A DNA stretch of 64,000 nucleotides, taken from the NCBI GenBank assembly GCA_029582165.1, contig CM055887.1, positions 17,965,190 through 18,029,189 on the forward strand, read 5' to 3'. A program made the position numbers and the translations under genes. Source of the stretch: Portulaca oleracea (taxonomy: Eukaryota > Streptophyta > Magnoliopsida > Caryophyllales > Portulacaceae). Positions 22,721 to 33,355 of the stretch are shown here, one piece after another. A model generated the notes under the pieces. It was not told the DNA's origin. It made no database searches and was given only the letters and a program-made list of their open reading frames with translations. Each line of letters opens with the position of its first letter. Position 1 is the stretch's first letter.

Positions 22721-25607
22721 TGTAACGCCCCAAAAATTCAATTTTAAACTTAACGGTCAAAGCCAAGCGTTGACTAACATTAACAGTGGAAGACTCATTT
22801 TTTTTCTTTTTATTAACTTTATTTACTTGGACGTTACTGCCGTATCTCCGAAGAGATACAAGGCAAGAAAGGAAAACTAACAACAAGCGATAACTGTTTA
22901 CTTCAATTTAACAACGAAAATAACTTCGAATTCTAGAACAACAAAAACTCAACATTTGCTAAACTTCAAGTCTAAACATAAACTAAACTTTATTATCAAA
23001 ACGGCTAACTCCAATGTCCTCACTCTAATGCCCTTCCCCTTCACATAACTAATCTTCACCTAAAAACAAAACATTCACAACATGAGGGGGAAACCTTAAT
23101 AATGTCTACCCCTAACTGTCAAAACAGTTCAAAGTTCATTTCAAACCATTTAGGGGAGGGGAACAAGTCAAACCTTTTTACAACTCATTTGAAACCCAAC
23201 CCAAAATAACCAGAGTTCAGAAATAACAAAACTTATAAACCAACAGTACCAACTTCCAACTCAGAAAAACACAACGTTCCAAAAAACCTCAACTGACACT
23301 TTCAAACTCAGAATCAGACATCAGAAATCAGAAACCAGAAATCAGAAATCAGAAACAGAGTAATCAGAAATAAAAAACAGAGTAAACTTTTGCTCAGAAT
23401 ATCAGAATCAGAATCAGAACAGGATCTTAGATCCTCAGAATCAGAATGGATGGCCAGTCCCAAAAACAGAATCAGATGTGTATACAATCTCAGAAATAAT
23501 ATCGGGACTCCCCGATCTCTAGATAACTCCCCTACAGGAACAGATCCTGGTCTAAGGGTCGTTACCCACAACCCGCTTATGGTTTCACTTTGATTATTAG
23601 TATCTTATGAATTATCAGACGTCAGACTTCAAACAAAACCCAACCCAGTTTACAAAACCGTCAGAATAAAACTCAGAGTTTAAAAGACTGCCACGTTTTA
23701 CTCAACTCAGAAAAACAACTCACAGACATCCAAATCAGACAGTCTAACTTTAAAGAAAATCCCCGTGCGGGATGCAAGCTTCATAAAACAGATAAAAGAG
23801 CATCCCAAAGGGGATTAGGACATAGACATTACCTGAACAACTTTTCTTTACTGCAACACTTACACACGGGAGCTAACTATCGCGTCGTCTCGCTCGGACC
23901 TAGAATTCGAATATAACTTCTAAAATTAAAACTCACTCTCCACGATAAATAATTCATACAAATTCTACAATTTCCCCAATCTTAACAATTTCTTACAACT
24001 AAACTAACCATGTAACATGCAATATACTCACATAAAATCATGTCAACAACAACTCCCCCTTAATCAAATAATAACTAACTTTAAGGACAAGAACCCTAGA
24101 CATAATTCCCACAATTTACAAATATGCCATTAATCATGCAATAACATACTAGACCATGCATTCTCATCTACAACTACCCTTTTAGGGTTCCTAGCATATT
24201 TCTAGGTTTCCAAAGTCATCATAATCCAACCCAAAAACATCTAAACCTTAGCAAGGACATGAAAGACTAAGATTACACACTTCACATAATGACTCCATAA
24301 TAACATGAACTTATTAATATTAATAGGTACATAAAATAATAGTACAAACTTAATATTAGCAATATTATGAAAATAGTCATATGAAACTTACGAAACTTAA
24401 TAATAATATTATGAAACTTAATAATAATAATAACACGAAACTTAATAACTAATAATAATATAAAACTAATAACATGAAACTTTTGAAATAATATGGAACC
24501 TTAATAATATCATGGAAACTTAATAATAATACAATAGCTTAAAAATACTACGAAACTTAATAAAATCACGAAACTTACTAATATTTTAGGAAAATTTTAT
24601 AATAATAATACGAACTTAATAATAGGAACTTCAAAATAATAGTATGAACTTAATAATATAATGGAAACTTGATAATATCATGAACTTAGCAACATGAAAT
24701 ATTTAATAAAACATGAACCCTAATAACAACAATATAGGAAAACTTATTAATACTAATAAAAATAAACCTAATCAATACAATGAACTTGATACTAACATGA
24801 ATATCAACAACAAGAACCCTTACTAACAACATGAGACTAACTATGGATGTTTGAATCAACAATATCAAGCACAAACACATTCCAATCCACCCTAAAACAT
24901 GCTTTGATTACCAAAACCTATAATCAGAATATCTAACACTCTACTACCTCCACATTACTCCCAGAATACACAGACACAACCCATACTCATAATTCACAAC
25001 AATACCACCCAAAAATATATAGAGAGAAAAAGAGAGTTAGAGCACAAACAATGGGTCCAAGAAATGGCGCACAAGGTGGTCGGCGGCTGGGTGGTCGGAG
25101 TTTGGTGGTGAGTCGGCGGCGACAAGAGGGTCCGGTGGTCGCAGCGATACAAAGAGCGGCAACGGTGAGTCGAAATAAGGGTTGAAGTCGTCGGGTGGGC
25201 GTCGTCTTCGCCGGAGCTAAAGCGGTGGCCGTCGATCTTGGGTGTCACCGGGGTTGATGGGAGGCGTCGATTCTGCGGTGGCTCGGGGTCGCGTCGCGTG
25301 GTGATGCTCGGCTGGGCAGAAACAAGGCACGAAGGGGGTTCGGTTGGTGCGTTTTAGCGGGTTTTGTGACGTGCTTGGGCGGTGGAGATGGCCGAAAATG
25401 GCTCGGTGGTGGTCGGAATAGGGCGGGGTGACGGCCGGCGTCGAAATGGGGGAGGAAGGAGGGTGGTTGATGGTGGTGTATTGGTGGGTGGTGTGGTGGT
25501 GCGTGGCCTCGGGGTGAAGCAGAGGGAGAAAGGAAGGAGAGAGAGAGAGGGAAGAGAGAGAGAATAATATTATAACAACTTTGCGGCTGAAGTAGAATTT
25601 TAGGATA
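22721..25607 (-). repeat. Solo LTR, distal part
   Basis: Holds a CAGAAATCAGAA/CAGAATCAGAA short repeat (23280-23450), an AATAAT/ACTTAATAATA-rich stretch (24290-24700) and a GC-rich GGTGG/GCGG stretch (25040-25520). No gene family is recognised in the scattered open frames. Confidence 0.6.
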
Positions 25608-25616
25608 TTTGTTTAT
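25608..25616. repeat. Target-site duplication of the MULE, left copy
   Basis: TTTGTTTAT, repeated exactly at 32328-32336. Confidence 0.92.
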
Positions 25617-25925
25617 GGAAAATTGGAATCTAATAAACCAAACTTTATGCCTATTTTTATCTAATAAACCAAACTTTCATTTTTGCTAATGGCATACCAT
25701 ACTTAACATGCTATTTTTTTTATTGAACCTCCACCACTTTCCGGCCACCGGAAAAGTGATGTGGACTTTTTTGTGATGAGGTGGAGTGTTTTTTATGATA
25801 AAAATAAAGATAAATTGTTATTGGCTTGTGTCCTAAGCTGACTCAGCAATTTACCCCCCATCCCCCACAAAAAGACTTTCAGTAAACCAAACAATAATAA
25901 TCCCCCCCCCCCAAAAAAAACGAAA
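25617..25925 (+). repeat. Left TIR of the MULE
   Basis: Starts GGAAAATTGGAATCTAATAA. Matches the inverse of 32021-32327 almost base for base, including CCACCACTTTCCGGCCACCG. Mismatches seen include GGAAAATT versus GGATAATT and TAATAAACC versus TAACAAACC. Confidence 0.92.
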
Positions 25926-26120
25926 CCCTAGCCAAACAATTCTTCTCTGCCTTCCTGCTCTTTCTTTCTCTAATCTCCTGCACATCTATTCTCACATCTC
26001 CTGGGCATCGCTTCTTCGATCATCTAATCTTTCTCTTCTTCTCATCTATCTCATGCGCATCTCTAACTCATCTAATATCACATCTACTCTCCTGCGTTTG
26101 CATCTCTGAAAGCATATAAT

Positions 26121-26844
26121 ATGGCACAAAGCCAGAGCTTTTGTGGTTCTAATTGGGAAAGGACGATTCGACCAGTGAAGTTAAATTCAAGACTACCAAA
26201 TGGAGCGGTGGTGAAATGTTTCCATGGTATTCCAGCAGCATATGAAACTTGTCGAAAAGGCCCTAATTTTGGGAGGAAGTTTTATGGATGTAAATTGTGG
26301 AAGGTGAGTTGCGTTTTTTTTTTTTGTGTCTGATTTCGAATATATTTTTTGTACAATTGAACAGTTAGTGTGTTTTTTTTGCCCTAATTTGTTCTACAAT
26401 TGAAACGAAATTGGTGTCTGATTTCGATTATGTTTTTTGTAGGTTCCAAATCAGAAATGTCGTTTTTTTGTATGGGAGGATGAGGTTGATATGAACCTAA
26501 TTGAAATGAACAATGTGATGGAGGAAAGGCTCGAGCAAATTTGTTATCAAGTGACAAGAATGGGAAATGAATTTCAAAGAGTGAAGGATGGGAATCAGAA
26601 CTTTCAGCATCTAGATGAAGAAAATGTAAGGCTCAAAACTAAGCTTGACAAGGAGAAAAGGAAGAGGAAGGCAATTGAGGCTGAACTGATGAATGTCAGA
26701 AACCAAATTCTACTGGAGAAAGGCCCTGAACAGTATAGTTGCCTGAAGATGTTTGTGATTGTAGTTGTCCTGGTTGTGTTTGTTACCATTATTAGGATTA
26801 AGGTGAGTTTGGTGAAAGTATTTGTCAATGTAATATGGTGGTAG
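26121..26844 (+). CDS. MULE-borne GRF zinc-finger / coiled-coil / membrane-anchor protein
   Basis: Two exons, 26121-26303 and 26443-26844, phase-0 GT-AG intron, 194 aa. Residues about 32-76 form a GRF-type zinc finger: KCFHGIPAAYETCRKGPNFG, RKFYGCKLWK, then KCRFFVWEDEV. Residues about 78-150 are charged and heptad-like (LDEENVRLKTKLDKEKRKRK), predicted coiled coil. A hydrophobic segment follows (MFVIVVVLVVFVTIIRI), so the product may be a tail-anchored membrane protein. GRF fingers bind nucleic acids in other proteins; the role here is unknown. It lies 195 bp inside the left TIR and converges on the transposase. A diverged fragment of the same gene persists in the deletion derivative at 37074-37629, arguing that it belongs to the transposon family. 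Both the splice junction and the open frame look intact. Confidence 0.78.
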
Positions 26845-28168
26845 TTGGTTGAGTGTATGCAGCTAATGTATTAAATGATTAGGGAGGTTGTATCTGTTGA
26901 AATGAATTGCAATGAAATTACTTTCTGAAAATTTTTGGCTACTGTGCAAATCCTACTCTAATGGAGCAATGGCATCAAGAAGCTGCAGAATTTTTCAGAC
27001 AAACAGGATAAAAGAGCTTCAAAAAATATTCAAACAATAATTTTGTCATTAGAAAAAAAAAACATGCTAGTTGAGAACAGAGATATTCATACACGAAGCC
27101 GCAATATACCAGGAGTTTGACAACATTCAGCTGACTGAAACATTCAGATAAGCAAACACTTTGATAACATTCAACTGGATTGCAGGAACTGTTGGCTTTT
27201 CTTTCGAACCCTGAATTTTCCTCCCTCAAGTAAGCACATTATATACAACACAAACACAATAGCTAAAAATGAGGATAACTTAACAGAAAGAAGAAAACAG
27301 ATAATAAAGCCACATGAAAGAGAAATAATCACATACTAATAAACTAGGCTTCAAAAGAATCAAAACACAGTCTACTAATGACAGTAAACCTGCACTAATA
27401 AACTAGGCTTTCAAACTAGAATTACTGAAGTGGAAAGTCTAGTGGAAAGCTTCTAATAATCACATACTATATTGTGCTCCTTTGTGCACTAATCAAAATT
27501 GTAAAATTTGTTCCTTTGTAAACGTGCACTAAAATTGTGCATTAATTCATAAGGCCACTGATTCCCAATTTATAGGAAAATTTGTGAAGATTACCTACTA
27601 ATCACATACTTCAACATCATCAATATGTACTCTGATCCAATTACCTACTAATCACATACTTCAACATCATCAATATCATCAATTTGTACTCTGCAGTAGG
27701 TTTGGTTAGGTACAAAATTCAGAATCAACTTGCAAAATTTTTTTTTCCCCTGTAGTAGTACATATTTCCTCTGCAGTAGGTTTTATGGACCCCTAGCTGT
27801 CACCTTCTGTGGTAGTTATCAGAATCAACATATATATCCAAACAGCAAATCCAAGCACTTGCAAAAAAATTCAGAAGCACAACATATCCAAATAGCAAAT
27901 CCCATTTTCATTGTCACCTTCTGTAGTAGTTTTGATTAGGTACAGAATCACAATATATCCAAAAAAAATCACCCTAACTGTCAATGTTTTGAATTGGTAC
28001 ATAATGACAAAATTCACCAATAATCATCCCAACTAGTCAATGTTTTGGATGATAAAATATTCATAAAATGACCACTATTTTTGCATACACAAATAAAAAA
28101 TATGAACATGCTTCTGCTTCCTTCGATATTGCAAAATCTTCCTCCAACAGCTTAGTTGATCCTCATCT
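26845..28168. other. Non-coding region between the two MULE genes
   Basis: No gene supported. Contains a tandem duplication of about 50 bp (ATTACCTACTAATCACATAC ... at about 27590 and 27639) and a repeated TGTCACCTTCTGTGGTAGTT / TGTCACCTTCTGTAGTAGTT pair (about 27799, 27914). Confidence 0.6.
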
Positions 28169-31100
28169 TTAATTTGGAAGGGAGGTGGTGGTGGATGCCT
28201 GAGATTCATTGATTGGGGGTCCACTTGATGATGCTTGGTTGTCCTAAATGAATAATATTTTAGAAAAAACAAAAAGTTGGACAACATAGAGAAAGTGGTC
28301 CACATGAGATGCTTTGTGTCTCCAACATAAACTTTAAAATAAGAAAGAAATAGCTTAAGTTCAAAAAACAATCTTACCCTCTCATTACTGTCTCCCAACC
28401 AATAGTAAGCCCCCCTTGCAGCACCTCCGCCCCTTCTAGTAACCCTATCAACACCCCTTCCAGCTCCTCCTCTTGCAGCTCCACCTCTAGCAGCTTCCCT
28501 TCTACCTCTAGTTGCAGCTCCCCTCCCTGATCCACCTCTAACAGATGTTCTTCCTCTGCCTCTTGTTGTTGCTGCAGGAGGGTCCATAGTACCTACTTCA
28601 GATTGTTCTCTCCTGGGCCTTCCTCTTGGCCTTCTATCTTGCGGTGGTGGCTGTGGTGGTAAGTTTGCCTTGTTGGGGCAACCCCTTTTGTTGTGCCCAG
28701 TTCTATTGCATAAGGTACACACCATAACCCTACCATGACTTGTCAACCTCCCTGGATGCTTTGGATCTTCATGGGGGTCTTTCCTCCTATTTTTCTTTGG
28801 CCTTCCGGGTCTAGCAATTACTGGTGGAGGTTGTAGTTGCAAATCAACTTGAGGCCAGTGCCTTTGTCCTACTACTGGGTTGATGCCTCCCTCATAAGCC
28901 TTAGTGTACATGCCTTTCTTGAGGTATGAAAAACTTCAGCATCCATTTTAAGCCACCCAGCACAACTAATTGCATGACAGCATGGAATTCCAGTCATATC
29001 CCATTTTCTACATGTACATGTGCCATTGTTCATGTCAACACATAGGTAATCCGTCCTGTAGTGGACCTGATAGACATTGTTCCCATTCCCAGCTGGTTGA
29101 GGGGTACAATATCTTGCCTCTTCTTTCTCCACCTCAAGCTTCTTCCTCATTCGGGGGCATATTTCATCAGTTGATCCAGCCATCAAGGATCTTTTGGTGA
29201 CCATTCTCTCCATCAAAGCCATCCTTATATCTTCCAACATGTAGAGTAAATGCTTGTGGCGTGCTTGAACAATGTATGCATTAAAAGTTTCCGCCATGTT
29301 GCTTACTATGACATCACATTTAGACTCAGGCCTCATGAAAGCTCGGCAAAAAACTTTGGGGTCATGGTTGATGAAATCTTGAAAAGCCTGAGGAGACACT
29401 TGTTTCAATTCATCCAATGCCTCCTTGTAGTCTGTGTTATTGTAAGCTTTGGCAGCCTTCCAAAATAGGAGCTTTAGCTCTTCCCCTTGCACTTTCTTCC
29501 AATTAGAGTATATGTGTCTAGCACAATGTCTGTGCTCACATCTAGGCATGACGGTTGCAATGCCATTCAAAATTGCCTACAAGAATATAAGAAGTATGAA
29601 TGATACAAAATACCAACATAATAATCAAACACAACTAGCACATATATACCATCATAATAAACAAACACAACAACAACTTGGTATTTTACCTGATGCTCAT
29701 CAGAAATGATTGTCCAACCCAGGCCCTCATTGCTTTCAATACACTCGTTCACATTGGTAAGAAACCATTCCCAACTGTTGTTGTTCTCTCCTTCCACAAC
29801 AGCCCATGCTAACGGAAACATTTGGTTGTTTCCGTCCATTCCAATAGCAGCCAACAAGCATCCTCCTAAAAAGGTTTTCAAGAATGTCCCATCTATGCAT
29901 AAAACCTTTCTACAACCCCCTAAAAGACCCTTTCTTAAGCCATCAAAACATACGAACAACCTGTGAAAAATACGCGGTTCTCCCTCCTTGCCTTGTTGAG
30001 TTTTCAGTATGAAACGACTGCCACCATTAGACTTTCTCAACTCTTCCATATAGCTGCCAACTTTGGAGTAATGGTCAAACATCGACCCATGTAGCAGTAA
30101 CTTGGCATGTTCTCTTGCCTTATATGCAGTCCATAGAGGCATCACTATGTTTTGGTTCCTTCTTACTGTGTTGATGAACTCCTTGGCTGGCCAATTGGGC
30201 TTTTCTTTGAAAACTTCTAGGTAATGCCTTGCTGCCCATGTGTACTTCAGTTGAGGATTCCTCAACATGCTCCTACTGCATTTGTGCTCTCCTTTAACAG
30301 ACCTAACAAGCCAGCTAGCGGTGCGCTTGTCATATGAGATGTACACATAAAAATCACAGCCAGGTTTGCAAACTAACCCCATCCTTTTTCGCTTTCTGTC
30401 TGAAATTCCTATTTTACAGCTATACCCTTGAGCAATTGCATATGAGGCAAGAGCAGATTTGACTGCCTCTCCTGATGGAAACACCATTCCAACCTGCCAC
30501 TTGAATGTCTTCCAATCAGTAGATGAGTCAACATTCTTTATTTTCTTCCTCTTCCTCAAAAGCCTTGGTAAATCATCATCTTCCTCACCAGAAGTCTCCA
30601 TCTCTTGCTCTGAATCCTCATATTCAGAAATATATCCAGCTTCGCCCTCTCTTTGAACATATTGTTCAATTTTTTTTGAAGCCTTCTTAGCTAACACTAT
30701 CTCGAATTCAGCTTGCTTTTGTTGGTCACACTCCACTACTTTATCCTTTGAAGCAGACCATTCATCATCACTGGTTTCTATGTCATCAACATAATCATAA
30801 AAATTATCATCATCTTCATCTACGCTACTATAACCTTCATCAAAGTCTATCCCTTTTGTCATTCTATCTCTTGATGATGCTCCATTATCATTTGTTCTGC
30901 AGTACTCAGCTTGAGTGAGTTCTGGCTGAGATGGATCAATAGGTATATCTTTGGTCTGGGATGTTTCACATGGAGTGCCATTGGGCTGATTTGTTTCACA
31001 ATGTGGACCAAATTTGGCTTGGGCTGTTTCACATGGAACATCATTGGGTTGGGCTGTTTCACATGGAGTGACATTGGGCTGGGTTGATTGAGTTGGGCTA

Positions 31101-31459
31101 GCTGGACAAGGGAGTGCTTGAGGAACTATCTCAACATCAGCTACATCAACTTTGTGTTCAAAATACACCACCAATTTTTTGTCAATCATAGCAGCTTGAG
31201 CCATATCCAATGATTCCAAATCCCCTTTGCAAGTCCTCAACCCCTCAAACAAGTTCATTCCAGGAATGAGATATGTGAACCTTTCCACATTGTTATACCC
31301 CAACATATTTGCAAAATCTAGAACCTCCAAATCAGTTAGCTTGTCCACATCCACAGGCCAAATACTTCTCACCTCACCACCCACATACTCCAACTCCTCT
31401 TCACCAACAAAAACAAATTTACCCCCATGATGTATCTCCACAGTTATATCATCATCCAT
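28169..31459 (-). CDS. MULE transposase (mudrA-type) with a frameshift
   Basis: Exons on minus: 31459-29690 (590 codons), 29576-28378, 28243-28169, all with GT-AG introns in phase 0. Domains in order: PB1-like N-terminal region (residues about 1-105), a spacer with repeated CETAQPN words, an acidic stretch, a MuDR domain (about 315-385), and the transposase core with CIDGTF (Asp about 523), ISDEHQ (Asp about 587) and SNMAETFN (Glu) as the DDE triad. A SWIM zinc finger CTCRKWDMTGIPCCHA follows, then a C-terminal CCHC knuckle CTLCNRTGHNKRGCP and an RG-rich tail. The protein would act in the nucleus on the TIRs. One defect is visible: a run of five A at 28929-28933 (plus strand) shifts the frame just after the SWIM domain, so the knuckle and tail are out of frame. 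The core triad is intact. Confidence 0.85.
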
Positions 31460-32020
31460 GTTGACAACTATATCATATACAAAACAAAAAACAAGTAAAG
31501 ATCCTTCATAAATTAACCTTCATACACTATACTGAAGCACCAAATATTCAAATTTTCCAGAACAAAAACTACAACAACAGGAATGATTTCTTACCAAATT
31601 ATGGTTCCTTCTTCGTGTACACTTCACTGCATTCACGAAATAATGCTCAAATCAGAAAAATCTCACCCTAAAGCAACAAAATTTAGGACCCTAAACCATA
31701 TTTAACAAAAAAAAAAAAAAAACGAACCCAAAACCCTAGCGAAACCCTAATTCATCTCACCTGAAACACATAAACCTCAAATTAGAAGGTAGATGATGCA
31801 ATTTTTAGTGAAGAACTGGAAGGACTTGATGAAATTCCGATTTGAATCAGATTAGGTGAGTGAAATTCGCATTCATCCGTGGGTTAGTTATAAACCCTAA
31901 ACCCTAATGGAATAGTACGATTTGAATTAGATTAGGTGAGTTGCGAATTGAATCAGATTAGGCGGTGGCATTTACTCTGTTGAATGGAACAGTATGGCAT
32001 CAATGCATAATTTGGTTGGG
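31460..32020 (-). promoter_or_regulatory. Transposase upstream region
   Basis: Non-coding A+T-rich stretch between the transposase ATG and the right TIR. Two near-identical pieces with GAATCAGATTAGGTGAGT (about 31844, 31933) occur. It probably includes the leader; no clear TATA box is assigned. Confidence 0.35.
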
Positions 32021-32327
32021 GTTTCGTTTTTTTGGAGGGGGGATTATTATTGTTTGGTTTACTGAAAGTCTTTTTGTGGGGGATGGAGGGTAAATTGCTG
32101 AGTCAGCTTAGGACACAAGCCAATAACAATTTATCTTTATTTTTATCATAAAAAACACTCCACCTCATCACAAAAAAGTCCACATCACTTTTCCGGTGGC
32201 CGGAAAGTGGTGGAGGTTCAATAAAAAAAATATCATGTTAAGTATGGTATGCCATTAGCAAAAATGAAAGTTTGGTTTGTTAGATAAAAATAGGCATAAA
32301 GTTTGGTTTATTAGATTCCAATTATCC
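32021..32327 (-). repeat. Right TIR of the MULE
   Basis: Inverse of the left TIR, ending ATTCCAATTATCC, followed directly by the TSD copy TTTGTTTAT (32328-32336). Confidence 0.92.
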
Positions 32328-32336
32328 TTTGTTTAT

Positions 32337-32667
32337 TGGGTAGGGATCCAAATGGGGCATTTATAGAGAGAGAAATTAGGGTAAAATTAGTACAAATTAA
32401 ACCTAGGTGTTGTTAGTAACACCCTTCCAAAATTAATCTTTTCCTAAAACAACACCTTTCCTTAAACAGTTTTTACAAACTGATCCCAATTAATTTTAAC
32501 CGATACCCAAAAAGTCTCTAACTGATATTTTTAAGACTCTAAAAATTCTAACGAACTCACTCGCGTTCCTAATAGCTCCGTGCGATAACAACTCATATAA
32601 ACAAACGGAAAGTAACGCACGTCAGAAATTTTAACGGTAACACAATAACATTTTTCGGAGTTTTACA
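32337..32667 (-). repeat. Solo LTR, proximal part with TATA box
   Basis: The minus strand carries CTCTATAAATGCCCC near 32360, a good TATA box, with the rest of the U3-like sequence upstream to the edge ACTCCGAAAAATG at 32667. Confidence 0.55.
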
Positions 32668-33336
32668 AGTACGCTGGGGAGTTTTCCGGTGAGACCATGA
32701 CTCTGTCGACCCAAATTATACAAACGTTTCTGAGAGAGTTGTCTATGACAACTCTACGTCAGTACGCTGGGGAGTGTTTTGGCGAGGCCATGACTCTATC
32801 GACCTACATTATACTAATGTTTCTGGGAGAGTTGTTTATGACAACTCTATGTCAGTAAGCTGAGGAGTAGCCCATGGAAGCTAAGGTGATGACTCCATCG
32901 ACCCAAACTATACCGACGTTTTTAAGAGAGCTGTTTATGATAGCTCTACGTCAGTAAGCTGAGGAGTATTCCATTTGCGGCGAGGTGCTGACTCTGTCGA
33001 ACTAGGTTAGTTCTGAAAAGAGACACCTCAAGATGTCTAATACCTCAGAACATCGCTAAAGAGTATTCAACTAGTGGCGAAACGATGCCTCAGTCGACTC
33101 AGACAATCCTGAAGAGAATAAGTCTATGACCACTCTACATTAGGATGCTGAGTAGTAATCCATGAGAGCCGAGACAATGATGTCGTCGACCCATACAGTC
33201 CTGAAGAGAGTAGTCTAGGGCTACTCTTCGTCAGTACGCTGAGGAGTAGACAATACACTGACGATGGGAGAAGTCAACCTTAAGGAAACAATAGCAGTCA
33301 GGATGCCTCTCAAGTCCCTACACCAAAAAGGAGACA

Positions 33337-33355
33337 AAAGAAAAAATAAAGGGAG
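33337..33355 (+). other. Polypurine tract of the Tat-like element
   Basis: AAAGAAAAAATAAAGGGAG lies directly before TGTTAGTAAT, the proposed LTR start. Confidence 0.6.

Larger units (their letters stand above)
25617..32327. mobile_element. MULE (Mutator-like element), 6.7 kb, two genes
   Basis: Terminal inverted repeats of about 300 bp (25617-25925 and 32021-32327) differ at only a handful of positions. The 9-bp target duplication is perfect. It carries a GRF-finger protein gene on plus near the left end and a mudrA-type transposase on minus reading from the right end, so the two genes converge. TIR identity and exact TSD point to recent movement, although the transposase now has a frameshift. 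It sits inside the solo LTR. Confidence 0.93.
22721..32667 (-). mobile_element. Solo LTR of a long-LTR Ty3/gypsy element, holding a MULE
   Basis: Starts TGTAACGCCCC, ends GGAGTTTTACA, and is flanked by AGTAC on both sides (22716-22720, 32668-32672). Without the MULE and its duplicated 9 bp it is about 3.2 kb and has no gag or pol. A TATAAATG box on the minus strand near 32360 suggests transcription leftward, so the LTR reads on minus. No internal region or second LTR lies inside the TSDs, as expected after LTR-LTR recombination. Confidence 0.75.
22541..33270 (+). repeat. Tandem repeats of about 95 bp, interrupted at 22721-32667
   Basis: Units share GACTC-T-TCGACCCA, ACGTTTCTGAGAGAG, TGTCTATGACAACTCTACGT and CAGTACGCTGAGGAGT. 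Copies of the CAGTA-GCTG-GGAG step begin near 22618, 22713/32668, 32758, 32851, 32950, 33143 and 33229, with more worn units between. The array is continuous once the solo LTR insertion is removed. It forms the 3' part of the Tat-like element. Confidence 0.8.

Noticed and set aside
25382..25567. Gly/Val/Arg-rich 61-codon frame
   Set aside because: Lies in the GC-rich leader part of the solo LTR; low complexity and no family resemblance.
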